The notes beneath the pieces are model-generated. The model was not told the origin of the DNA, made no database searches, and saw nothing but the letters and a program-made list of their open reading frames with translations. A DNA stretch of 64,000 nt. It comes from Sitta carolinensis. Taxonomy: Eukaryota; Chordata; Aves; Passeriformes; Sittidae. The DNA is taken from the NCBI GenBank assembly GCA_032173965.1, contig JAVUNC010000006.1:20888370-20952369 (forward strand), read 5' to 3'. The stretch's first letter is position 1; each line of letters starts with the position of its first letter. Below are positions 25,500 through 36,714 of the stretch, in pieces. The translations under genes were made by a program, and so were the position numbers.

Positions 25500-25860
25500 T
25501 GGAAATTCTTATTACTCCCTGATCTCGTGACTTTGCATTTTTCAGTACTGGATTTCATCTCTGCTGTTATTCCAGCCTTCAAGGTCATTCAGTTCTCTCT
25601 GCATGGTACGTTTCTCCCAAGTCTGTGTCATCAGCAGACTTCAGCAACATGCTATGTTTTGTGTCAAGGTCATTCATGAAAATATTAAATAAATAACATC
25701 CATCCCCAAGAAAAATCCTTGTGGACCTCCACTCATAGCCAGCCAGACACTTTCCCATGCTACTTGTTGTCACTCAGTTCATCTGAGCAATTCTTGTTCA
25801 ATCTCCAGTTTATGTGTTAATCATGTAAACAGCACCACATCAAACTATTAGCAAAAGGTT
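25500..25860 (-). mobile_element. Ancient CR1/L3-like LINE fragment with a reverse transcriptase remnant
   Basis: Reverse-oriented remnant of an old CR1-clade LINE. On the plus strand, GTGTCATCAGCAGACTTCAG, CAAGGTCATTCATGAAAATA and TTGTGGACCTCCACTCATAG match, from memory, a repeat widespread in amniote genomes. Read on the minus strand, 25585-25773 gives ...LFNIFMNDLD...SADDTDLGETY, resembling the reverse transcriptase block with the A-D-D catalytic signature of CR1-clade elements. The residue before ADD is S rather than the usual Y or F. The flanking sequence contains stops, so the element is long dead. Confidence 0.75.
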
Positions 25861-25945
25861 CTTCATCAAAATAAAGCCTCGCCCTTGCAGAGGAATATTG
25901 TTGGAGCTGTCCCAGACCAATTCTCCCAAAGTAAAGGAGCTCAAA

Positions 25946-26004
25946 GGGGCCCTGAGCAACCTGGTCTAGTGGAAGGTGAAAGCCAAACCACTCTAGGATT
26001 CTGT
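25946..26004 (+). mobile_element. CR1 LINE 3' end with internal deletion
   Basis: A very short forward CR1: GGCCCTGAGCAACCTGGTCT, AGTGGAAGGTG, then directly AAGCCAAACCACTCTAGGAT. The CCCATGGCAGGGG and GGTCCCTTCC blocks are missing, so about 50 bases were lost inside the 3' UTR. Confidence 0.85.
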
Positions 26005-26230
26005 AGTGAGCAAATTGTCATCTGACAACCAAGATACAGAGAGGATGGTTCTGCTTTCTGGTAGGTGAGACCTTACACCTGCCCAACTTACTGAGCAGTG
26101 TCAGGTTCCTAAAAGCTGTTAGGCCATTGTGCATTAAAATTAACACTGTTAAATTAGTGTTGTTAAAGCATGAAGCAAGTACTGAGTTACTGTAACTTTT
26201 CCTAATGGAATAACACTGTTCCAGAGAGTC

Positions 26231-26326
26231 TGGGGGACATGGTTTAGTGGTGAATGTGCTGGTGCTGGGTTGAATTAGGATTGGTGATCTCAGAGGGCTT
26301 TTTCAACCTTAATGATTCTATGATTC
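26231..26326 (+). mobile_element. CR1 LINE 3' end, third subfamily
   Basis: Forward fragment with GGGGGACATGGTTTAGTGGT, GGTGCTGGGTTGAAT, GATCTCAGAGGGCTTTTTCA and a terminal AATGATTCTATGATTC. The same subfamily appears at 40058-40230 and 43100-43150. Confidence 0.92.
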
Positions 26327-29300
26327 CCATGCACATAGATGGCTTTATGTATTAGTAATCTATTATTGATAAAATACACCAACTGCAGTACAAACCTGTG
26401 CCTATTTCTTTCTCACATTAGGCAGGGAAAATGAAATTACATCAATCCAAAGGGAATAAAGGTTATGCTGCTTTCCTTTGATAACACTGGGAAACGAGCA
26501 GCTCGCCACTGGGGGTTCGTTGGTATTCGGTGTGATAAACACACTTCCTGATGGATGGCTGGGATTATAACGGGCACTGTACAGAAATGACACTGCAATC
26601 CAGGAATCAGACAAACAGGAGTGATGGAGTTCAAAGCCCTGCCGTGCTCACTGGGCTGGTGTTTGGTTGGCTGTTTTGTTGTGAGCCGGCGCTCCGTGCC
26701 CGTGAAAGCCTCGAGGGTCGCCCCAGCTGAAAAGCATCTGCAGTGATCCCTGCTGACCTTTCCCTCTGATAGCACCCTGCCTGCCTTTTAACAGGGGCCT
26801 GGACCGAGTCAGAGGTGAAACAGATAAATGACTGAAGATCCAAATGTTTTCTCAACGGGCAAGTTCCCACATGCTCAATTTTCTTTTCCTCCATGAAGAA
26901 CAAGAGGGGGAAAAAATTGCAAGTGATTAGCTAATGAACATCTGGTTTGCTTTATTTGGGCTTCCTTGCAGCCAGGGGTTGCATTTACTAATTTTTATTT
27001 CCTACTAAAAACAAAAAAGGGGCTTTTTTTTTTTTTTTTCCAAAGCTTGTAGAGGAGAGGCTCCTCACAAGTGTGGCCGTTCTTTCCACCACTATGATTA
27101 CCTGGCCCACATGCCACGTCCTGTGTGGTTACCTTCTGTCCTGAACTTTTCATGTGGTTTGACATGTCTTTAATTTAGACAATCAGACCACGTCTAACCT
27201 GAAACAAAAACACTCTTTGGAGATCCTGAACCCTTTTTGAATCCTACAGATGTCAACCCAGCGGGATGCAATGGCAAACTGTTAATTATATGTGTAAAAA
27301 GGGTCGATGTAATTACATAGTAAACACAAATATTATCTGATGTAAATATAGACTGATTGTGCTCTTGCACTGCTGACTGCTAAAAATAGCTGATTTAAGG
27401 CCCAGCTCTGCACTGACTTTAGATTTGAGCAGCACCATTGACTTGCCTGTGCTCACTTCAGCTCCTGAATTCATCTCTACTTGTTTATTTTCCAGGGGCT
27501 TCACAGACTTGGACACGTGACCCTGCATGGGAGTAATCAGAGATGGGATTTATGAACAAGCAAACAATGATTTGCAGATCTGTTCTTCCTCCACCTCATA
27601 GAAATCCAGGTTTCCAAAAAGGCTTAAGCACACGCCTCAACTTCCCCAGCCATTTCAGAGCATTTCAAGCAGGTTCCCAAAACCCGTTGCTGCCTTGGGG
27701 AGTTACAGCCTTTCTTTGCATGGTCAATTCATTTCAGAGGCAACTATGAGACTAAATTTCACTGTTTACTGTTGCCCAGCTCTGAACAAGGGGTTAAGGA
27801 AATAAATTGCTAGCCATAAACCCTTTAAAAACATGGTTTAGTTTCTTCCTCCCACTCCCACAGATTTACCTTACACTGACTTTGCCAATGAGTTGCTCAC
27901 TCCAGTCTCTCTTCACTGCAGTCAAAAAGGCCCTCAAGCCTTGATGGAATATTTTTATTCAACAAGACATAACCCCAAAATTGTTGAAAAGGCCATTTAT
28001 GGCAAATCTTGGAGCCTGATCCAGAGCAAAGCTGCAGCAGAGTAAATCTGGAGGGACTCCCACGTGACATTGTAACTGATATCATACCCTGCCCCAGTTT
28101 ATCACCCCCATCTTTATCGTTCAACCAACTTGTTCTCTAGAGAAGGATCATAAACCCACAGGTAATTGCAGGATGGCCACACAGACAGTAAAAAGAAAAA
28201 GCCTGCAGATGGGTAGTTCAAAGACAGATTTCTCAAAAAACACCAAACCACCGAAAGGAGCCAAGCTGGGTCTCATTTGTGGATGCACTGAGCATCTATA
28301 AGTTTGTTTAAAATCAGCAATAGCTGCAATATGCAACGCCTATCAAAATCAGACATTTACCCACAACTGTGGCTTTTGAAAGACGTGATTTACTTCAGAA
28401 GTGAAGAAGAAATAACAGGGCTTTTAGACAGACTAATAAATGTATGGTCCAGAGACTTTTCCAGTAGCATATTTATTGTCCAAGCCCTCCAGTCAGCAGC
28501 ACACTTAATTTTAAGCACATGCTTAAGTGCTTTAGTGAACAAAGCTGAAATGTGGACCCACCAGGCAGCTCAAGAAAAGCACTTTCACATCAGTCATCCT
28601 GCAGGAGCAGTGATAGCAACCCAGCTTTTCACCATGTCCAAGCTCAGAAGCAGCTCTTCCCTTTGCAGCTGGAATCTAACTGGGAACAAAACAACCCTGG
28701 GGAGCAAGAAGGGTTTTCCTGACTGTCCCACATGACCACTGGGTGACCCAGCATGGAGCCCTGGAAAGGCTTTAACCAGTGTGTAGCTTGTGGAGCAGAT
28801 GGTGGCAGTGACATGCAGAAACAAAAAGGATGCAGGATTAGACACAGCTACAACAACCACAATGCTACACCAAATAATTTTATGCACCTGGGAGTGCTAA
28901 TACACATCTGACAAGGTTAGAGGCTCACCAAAGTCTGCATACTGCCTGTGCCATGTACTCCAGCTCCATAGTTCAGGAGATAAGGAAAAGATCCAGGGGG
29001 GCCACAGTCTTAACAGGTGTGTAAAATCCTTCTTGCCTTGTTGAAGGCATTGGGTTAATATCCTACTCCTAGGTTTCTCTCTGGACAAGGGACTGTTGGC
29101 ACCTCTGCCATCTTTAAAAGAGAAAGGAAAAGTAAAAATGGTATTTGTTATTTCATATGGAATGTGGTATCAAAATGTGTCAGTCAGAAGAAGGCAGGGA
29201 TTATTTTGATAAATTATCACCCACAGTGCTGAACACTAGAGAAGCCACATAAAATTATCTCTAATTGAAGGGTGCATTCTCTGGTATCCACTTAGATTAC

Positions 29301-30329
29301 AGCATGTTCTAACTTTTTCCTGCTTTCCTGCTCTCTGCCATCTTCTAGTCTAGTTAAAGTTGAGCTTAGCTTTCTCTGTGCTGGGAGCAGGAATTAGAAT
29401 TAACTCTAAGGCCTGGCCATCTATTTGAATAAAAATTGCTCAAACAGAATATTTTTGAGATTCTTTCAGATGTGCTGAAACTGGGCTATGGATAGAGAGT
29501 GATGGGAGCAAAAATCAGGGACGGGGACCCAGGTACCTAAACAGTCACACAGAATGTGGCTGTATTAATCTTTCTCTCCCTTTAGGAAATAAGACTAAAA
29601 CCAACAGCCTCACATTGTCACAGTGCAGCTTCTTGCTCACCTAACACAAGACTCTGTGACATATCAGGCACGTGGTTGTGCTTGGAGGACTTGGTCATGC
29701 CAAAGTTCATGCCAGGCTCCATTCACCTGCACCAAAAATCAGCTCTTTATATCCACAAACAGGTTGAGTGCCTGCCCTGCAAGAGCAGATCTTTTTTTCT
29801 GAGTGAGCCATGGCCAGCATGCCAGACCTGCAGAAACCCTGTGAACATTCCAGCACCAGCCTGGACCCCCCTGGAGCCCATCTCAGCCTTCTGACCATTT
29901 TCCCTGTTAACTTTTAGAGACCCCTCAGGAGCAGTCTGCAAGTCCCCAGAAGAGGCACGGCTGTAAAGCTCTGCTCTGTTCTCTGCTCCAGAGCCCATTG
30001 ACAGCTGCCTCGGGTCTGCCCTGCTGCCTTTGAAAGCCCTGCAAGGCACGGAGGCTGCTCAGCATACCCCACACCCTGCCTCCCACAGGTAAGCACCAGT
30101 CACAGGAGAAATTCCCCAAGACCAGGGAGGTGTGTAACTATGGGAGGGCATGTCAGCCCTCTCCTGGGAGCTCCAAAGTAAGAGTTTTATATTCTGTCCT
30201 GGTGCTCCCTTTCTTTGTGGAAAGACAGAGAGTTTATATTGTTCTACAGCTGATGAAAGAGTCAAGGAGAGAGCTGGTGCTTCCAGTGGGCATAAAATGT
30301 CACCCATCAACACCTGCATCCATACGATG
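26327..30329. other. Long unique stretch, partly enhancer-like
   Basis: Four kilobases with no recognised exon or young transposon. A short CpG-rich patch lies near 26682-26722. A T17 run lies at about 27024-27040. The part from 27180 to 27380 is AT-rich with GTTAATTA and GTAATTACATAG motifs and may be regulatory. TTTTAAGCACATGCTTAAGTG near 28510-28530 resembles the relic at 7240-7347. Confidence 0.45.
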
Positions 30330-30675
30330 AGTAAGGTTGGAACAGCCCTCTAGGACCACCAAGTCCAAGCATTCCCCAGAACTCCCAAATCCACCACTGA
30401 CCCCTATCCCCAGGTGCCACATCCACACAGCTTTTAAATCCCCCCAGGGATGGGGACTCCACCACTGCCCTGGACAGCTGTGCCAATGCCAGGTCACCCT
30501 TCTAGTGATGAAATAGTTCTAATAACCACCCAGCTACCTCCTCCTGTCAGGGAGTTGTGCAGAGTCAGAAGGGCCCCCCTGAGCCTCCCTTTTCTCCAGG
30601 CTGAGCCCCTGCCTCTCCCTCAGCTGCTCCTGGTGCTCCAGACCCTTCCCCAGCTCTGTTCACTTCTCTGGACAT
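30330..30675 (-). mobile_element. CR1 LINE 3' fragment, longest of its subfamily
   Basis: Reverse CR1 of about 345 bases. On the plus strand: AAGTCCAAGCATTCCCCAGA, CAGGTGCCACATCCACACAG, CCAGGGATGGGGACTCCACC, then the more 5' blocks GAGCCTCCCTTTTCTCCAGG, CAGCTGCTCCTGGTGCTCCA and CACTTCTCTGGACA. It therefore extends beyond the 3' UTR portion seen in 16031-16320. Frames over it are shadows. Confidence 0.93.
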
Positions 30676-31999
30676 CCAATTTAAATCCATGCAGAACAAG
30701 GAGAGTACAGAGCTACGGGCATGACTTTAAAAAGATTAAACCAGATAAATGCAGGGGAGGAGCAATTTCATTACAGAAGGCAACAAGAGACCTGGATTTT
30801 CATCACTGTAGAGTTGGAGATCCTCTCTCTCTCCAGTGCTCATAGACCAGGACTCCACTGCAGTGATACTGTAAAACGCAGAACTAAAACCCAGTTTTTT
30901 TCCCTCAAATACTCACAGCCTAAGTAGTTTTTTCTGCAGCAAGGAACATTTCAGTCCATAAGAGCCACTATTTTCCTCAGCTGTACTGAGGCAATCCTGA
31001 CCCTGCCTGATTTTCCAGGTTGCTTTCTGCACTGCCCACACCCCTGAAGCACATGGAGAGTCCCTGAGCTTTTCAGACATCACTTCCCAGCACAGAGGCA
31101 AAGGAAGGGAAAATCACCCTGCTGGGTCTGATGGCTCCTGGATCAGAGCTTTATGTCCCTGCTCTGCACCTCCACTCCCAGGGCCAAGGAGCCATCCCAG
31201 AACTTCCAGCCCCCATTAATGCCTGCAGAACTTAAAGATTTGCAGAGTTTACTTGCAAAGCCTTTTAGAAGCAGAGATGAGTAAACAAGAGTGAAAAGTT
31301 AAACAAAGGAAATACATTTATGCTTGTACTGTTTTCAAGTTTATGCAAACAATCCATTTCTAAAGCTGTCACTGACAGTCCTGGCACGTTCTCATTCCCC
31401 AGCTCAGAGTCATGTTGGAAACTGAAATCACAAGCATTTCTGAGATGCTTTGGGCAAAATACCTCCCTCAGCTCCACCAGCTGAAAATCAGTGAGGTGGG
31501 TTGTGGCTACAGAGCCAAGGTAATATCCTCATGCCATGATTCTGGAAGAAGAGGGAGAAGAGTCTGAACTTCTCTGGCCACAGTGGCTTGTGGAACAAAT
31601 GGATCCAAATGAGTTATGAAGAGATCAGTTGAGGAAATAACAGCAGGAAACCATCAGGCAGAGAAAGAATTAGAAAATATTATTTCCTAGCTGGTCAGGC
31701 AGTAAGTGGAGCTGCCACAAACGTAACCTTTTGCTCATGGCTTGACTGAGGGAAGGAGACACGGACAGCCTGCTCTCCACCAGCACAGCCCACCAGGCTC
31801 CACGTAGGAAGGGAGGGCTCAGCAAAGCCCCAGCTTCCCAAACCACGTCTCAAGAAGTATCATATAGGTTTGTTTCAAAGGGAAAAGCGTGCACAAGCTC
31901 TGCTTCAGCTGGAAGACAGCAGAGTTGCCATCCCGACGCCTCCTCGCCCTCTTTCCTCCCCTCCGTTCAGCTGCACGGGACAGCACGTTTAACAGCTGA
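30676..31999. other. Unique non-coding sequence with a small CpG-richer patch
   Basis: No exon or repeat recognised. Around 31925-31985 CpG density rises (CCCGACGCCTCCTCGCCCTC) just before the motif-rich block at 32000-32620. Confidence 0.45.
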
Positions 32000-32620
32000 G
32001 CAAAGCCTGCAAAGTTAATTTCTAGCTTTGAGATGGTTACTGGTAATTGTAGGTAATTTCAAATATAATTGCAATCGAGTTGAAAAAGCTCTGTTTGCAG
32101 TGTTTATGCTCATCACTCTAATTTAAGACCTAGAAAGCTGGATACGCTGCTCTTCAAATACACACCCATTTTTCATCTTCCTGATTTTACCACGAGTGAT
32201 CATAAAAACAGCCCCAGCAAACCACAGTCTGCAATGCAAGGCAAATGTTTGAGAAGCTGCATATAAAGTTTCAAGCCAAGCTGCTTGAAGGTTAACGACA
32301 GAACATGTTAATGATTATCAAATAGACAAGGAAAGCCACAAAACGCTTCCAACACAGAAATGCAAGAGCCCCTCAAAATAAATGGTGGCTAACCTTGTTT
32401 GGAATAATACTTCTCTTCAAAGCCATGGAACTGTTGCATGTCGCAAATATGTCCACATGTAGTTTTAATACAGGAATAATTACCCATGGCATGTTTGTTA
32501 GTGGAAAAAGCAAAGGTCTCCTGTTACTTGCACATAATAAAACCTGCATTGTTTACCATGAATGAGTTATATGAGAGCGGTAATAAATAAGTGTTGTAAC
32601 AAACTTTTGCTGCCCAGGCC
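32000..32620. promoter_or_regulatory. Candidate enhancer-like non-coding block
   Basis: This repeat-free AT-rich segment carries clustered TAATT cores (GGTAATTGTAGGTAATTTCA near 32042, ATATAATTGCAATCG near 32063), CACTCTAATTTAAG near 32115, GTTAATGATTATCAAATAGA near 32308, CAGGAATAATTACCCATGGC near 32473 and GGTAATAAATAAGTG near 32580. The texture resembles developmental enhancers bound by homeodomain factors. No exon structure is seen. The call is by composition and motif only. Confidence 0.3.
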
Positions 32621-33155
32621 TGCAAACTGTTCTTAATATCTGCAGTTTGGTAGCACCTAGAGGCCCTGCTAAAATCTGTGATGCTGAGCCTGCTGCAGAG
32701 CAAGAAACTGCCCCTGTTGTGAAACACAGAAAATATTGTATAGGCAGAATAAAAATATTCAACCCCCTGGGCAGGGTGACTCAAAACGTGCAAGTATTTG
32801 CAGAAAGCTCAGCTGGGAGGGTCACACTGCAGGTGGACCTTCTGCTCCCTCTGGATGTGCCCCATGTGTGCAGCCATGGAGTGGAGAGCAGGAGCCAAAC
32901 AACCTTTGATTCTGCTTTGAGTGGGCACAACCAAAGAGCCTGCACCAGGCAAAGCTGCTCCTGTGTGCAACTGCTCCCAGGCTGGGGACTGAAACAGGAC
33001 CATTTTAAACTCCAGGATACACCCTTGAAGTTCAAATCGACAGCTGTGTGCTGGCTTATAGGCACTTAAAATATCTGGGTTTTAAAAAATACATTTGGCT
33101 TTCTATAGTTGACAAAATTCCTTGGGAGTTTTAAGCTCTTTGGTAAAGTCATATG
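32621..33155. other. Unique non-coding sequence
   Basis: An open frame of 140 codons (32647-33069, plus) shows no domain and overlaps a 94-codon minus frame in the same span. Nothing recognised. Confidence 0.45.
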
Positions 33156-33235
33156 GAACCACAGAATGGTTTGGGTTGGGAGGGACCTTAAAGATCACCT
33201 AGTTCCAACTCTGCTGCTATGGGCAGGGAAGTTCT
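33156..33235 (-). mobile_element. CR1 LINE 3' end, very short
   Basis: Reverse CR1 terminal segment: ACCACAGAATGGTTTGGGTT, GGGACCTTAAAGATCACCTA, GTTCCAACTCTGCTGCTATG, GGGCAGGGA. The match fades after about 80 bases, so this is a heavily 5'-truncated insertion. Confidence 0.92.
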
Positions 33236-35468
33236 ATCTGCCAAATCTGTGCATGGATTGCAGAATCTCTGGTCATCTCTATCCAATGTTAATCTCTGTC
33301 AACATGGGCCTGCTTGAAAAACACCCAACCAAACCAAAATCCTTTGCTTGCTGTATCCTTGACTCATCAAACAAGACTTTTAAAGCTGGAACTACTCAGG
33401 AAATTCTTAGTTTCCCATGAAAAATTCAGAGGAAAGCTATTAAACAAAAATTCTTTACCTTAACATTTTCCTACTTCTTGTTTTAAAATTAAAAAATATC
33501 TTTGCTTCAACTGGTTTTGTTGGGTTTTTGCAGCCACTGGACCGTTTGAGAATAGTTTCAGGAGCAGATTATCCACCCAGCTCTTCATAGAGCACCATCT
33601 CCATGAAGATTGGAGTACTTGCTTATTTGAATGCAACCCACCAAGGCAACCTTCTCTGCAGAATTCAGCCAGAAATGTTACAGTTCAAAAACTAAATGTA
33701 ATTTATCTGAAGAAAATTTCAAAACCTTGCTTTAGTGATGAAATGGACTTATTTTAACTTCTCAGAAAGCTGTTTCATATAGCAAAAGAAGCAGCTGTGG
33801 GATTACTGGTAGCACTGCACAGGATCTGTAGCTCTGCACTTGACCTGAGCCACACATCACCCCCAGCAGTGTTTGTTCCTCCTTCATTCTACCCCCAAAT
33901 AATGCAGGACCATTATCCCATTTATTCCTGTTTCTTCACTAAGGAGAAAGGAGTTTAGGACTATTTAAGACCATCACCCCAGGCCTGAGCAAAGTCCCAG
34001 TTACTCCTTGTTGGATAAAAGGGTTTACTAAAGATGAGGGGTTTTAAGGAAAAGCTAATGAACAAACTGAAAGAGAAAAATTCAAGCAAATTAATTTCAT
34101 GGCAGTCTTGAAAGACAGCAAGGCTCCACCAGAATTCTGCAGAAGGAAGTCCAAATGATTGCTCCAAAATAATGCCCTGATCTCACAGGTATCAAACAAA
34201 CCCAGGTGAGCTAAGCACTTCTTCAGCCACTTGGTTTGATGTGTTAGACCCCACAACCCTTCCCAACCATCTGGTAAATGTGGAAAAATGAAAATCTGAG
34301 TGATTTATGCTCAGGAGCAATGGTGGTGGGGACCAGGACTTTGGATTTATCAGCAAAACCTCACTGACTTCACTGTCACTGAACTCCAGTTGCTGCAGGC
34401 ACTGACCATGCCACAGGAACAAAACCTCCAGCTTCCAACAATTATTTCTACTCTGTTTTTCCAGACTTTCAAAGTTTTTCCTGTGCTATCAGTGACTATA
34501 GCATCCTTTAAGGCTTTACTGAGGAGGCAAAATAATAGGGGGGCCTCAGAAACCTGATAATCAAAGGCAGCTGCATGCAAGACATTACACTCAGGCTCTA
34601 AGAATAACCATTAATTGCTTGTGTGGGTCAAAAAAATCAGCTCCCATGAAAAATTAATATCTAAATGAAGACTAATGAGAGGCTGGTTAAATGTAGCAGA
34701 GAAATAACAGTAAGGGAGAAAATTTTAGGACCCTGATTCTGAGTGCCTGGAGAAACCAAAAGTGATGGTGAAGCTGAGACTTGAAGCCTGATCCTTCAGA
34801 CAGGGCTGGGCATGTTTATTAGTTCAGTCCATGGGTCACCTTTTTGTTATTTAGGGGTGCCCAGAAAAGCCTCTGTTGTTATTTGAGTTGAAAGGGCAGC
34901 AGAACCACTGAGGTAAATAAGAGTCTTTCCCTGTGAGGACTCTAAAACAAGTTAGCAAGAAAAAGTATGGAAAAGGGATTTTTCTTGCCAATGCTGTGCG
35001 TACTGAATGCCTCAGAGATACTCCTCCAGGAACACAGAGCAGTGCTTTGAACACTGCCTGCAGCTCATCAGTTTGTTTTCCCCCTTTATAGCACATGCTG
35101 TCTTCCCATCCAGGCTGGAGGCACTTCTGTATAACCTGGACCCAAGGAACAACCTTGATCCACCCACAGGAGTCCAAGCAGAGCAGAGAAAAACAGCCAG
35201 AGCCCACCCAGCCCCCAGGTTCACATCTTTGCCCAGGCTGGCATCAGGATTAGCTCAAGTGATAAACCTGATGGGAAGTAAAATTTATAAACTCAGTTGT
35301 CAAGACAAATTTGAAGCTCCCAGTCTGCCAAGCCCTCAAAAGAAAGGCAGAAGAGATCTGAATCTACTGTCAGGAGTACTTACAACTCTTCCCCGTCTAA
35401 GTTACAGTAAAATGCAGGGAAAAAATACTCCATCCCAAAAACTGCTGCTACTCCTGCAAAATACCAGC
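33236..35468. other. Unique non-coding sequence
   Basis: No exon, RNA gene or repeat recognised in 2.2 kb. A 163-codon plus-strand frame (35007-35498) lacks motifs and runs into the inverted repeat, so it is regarded as chance. Confidence 0.45.
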
Positions 35469-35844
35469 AAATATGGAATAGTAAACACCAAAATCTGAGT
35501 GCAAGATATTAAGGATGATTCAAGATGAGTACAGAATCCCCCATACTCCATAGTAAGTTGAATATGAAATATTAAGTTTCCTCACTGGAGCAGCAGGCAG
35601 AAGGATGGAGGTTTGTAATGCAGAACAGAGGAAATATGAATCAGAACCAGTTCTCAGCTCAAAAGTACCAGCAGGACTATAGCTGGTGGTAATAAACAAT
35701 GCTGTTGTTGACAGGCAGTTTACAAAGGTTAGGGTTGATCTTCATGGCCAGAAATATTTTATCTTGGCTTTGCATTTGCTGCATTTTTCCCAAGTATTTC
35801 ACATTGCCTGTGGAACACCAGAGCATCTCCAGCATCACTGAGTG
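35469..35844 (+). repeat. Left arm of a long inverted repeat
   Basis: This arm is the reverse complement of 36337-36714. From 35482 inwards there are six substitutions (35506, 35515, 35518, 35528, 35617, 35630) and one 6-base indel near 35570-35574. From 35631 to 35844, 214 bases match perfectly. Between 35469 and 35481 the match continues only through AAATAT plus a small length difference. The arm contains no CR1 or known transposon end, and no exon. The boundary at 35844/36337 (AGTG/CACT) is abrupt. Confidence 0.95.
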
Positions 35845-36336
35845 CAGCAGTCAGACCTGAAAGGCCTCAGGTTGTGCCCTTCAGCACCCCAGCACGGCTG
35901 AGGCAGCAGCAGCTCAGGAGCCTTGCTCAGCAGTCTCTGGCTTTGTGCTCTGGGGACTGACAGCACCACAACCCCACGAGATGGGAAACAGCTCCCTGTC
36001 CATGTGTGGAAGGGAGGATCTGTCAGCCAGATGCCTGGGACAGACATGGCAGGAGAGGATCTGGTGCCATGAAACATTTCAGGGGGGTCTTCCTCTTCCA
36101 CAGACAAGTATGAAACCAGCCAGGGAACTTATTCTTCTCAGGAAACCTTCTCATTTCAGTGCTGCCATTTGGTCTGTGAACCAGGGAATGGGGAATGGGT
36201 GGGTAATCCCCAAGGAGCACCAGCCAAATTCCCAGGCTTATTTCTCAAATGTTTTGCATTTCAATGTGCAAGTTGGGATACCAGCAAAGACCTTTCTTGG
36301 TAGCTGTTCTTCTATTCCTGGAACTTGGCAAAGGGA
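35845..36336. other. Spacer of the long inverted repeat
   Basis: Unique 492-base loop between the arms, more GC-rich than the arms. No repeat family or exon is recognised. A 133-codon plus frame starting at 35945 and ending at 36346 runs a few bases into the right arm and shows no domain. Confidence 0.85.
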
Positions 36337-36714
36337 CACTCAGTGATGCTGGAGATGCTCTGGTGTTCCACAGGCAATGTGAAATACTTGGGAAAAATGC
36401 AGCAAATGCAAAGCCAAGATAAAATATTTCTGGCCATGAAGATCAACCCTAACCTTTGTAAACTGCCTGTCAACAACAGCATTGTTTATTACCACCAGCT
36501 ATAGTCCTGCTGGTACTTTTGAGCTGAGAACTGGTTCTGATTCATATTTCTTCTGTTCTGCATCACAAACCTCCATCCTTCTGCCTGCTGCTCCAGTGAG
36601 GAAACTTAACTCTAGTATTTCATATTCAACTTACTATGGAGTATGGGGGATTCTGTACACATCTTGAACCAACCTTAATACCTTGCACTCAGATTTTGGT
36701 GTTTAATGATATTT
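36337..36714 (-). repeat. Right arm of a long inverted repeat
   Basis: Reverse complement of 35469-35844; inner 214 bases (36337-36550) are perfect. The right arm carries a 6-base insertion relative to the left (near 36606-36616, ACTCTAG region). Outside the arms I find no clear target-site duplication. It could be an inverted local duplication or a foldback element; the sequence does not decide. Confidence 0.95.

Noticed and set aside
35007..35498. 163-codon plus-strand frame
   Set aside because: No domain, no splice signals, and it runs into the inverted-repeat arm. Consistent with a chance open frame in 64 kb.
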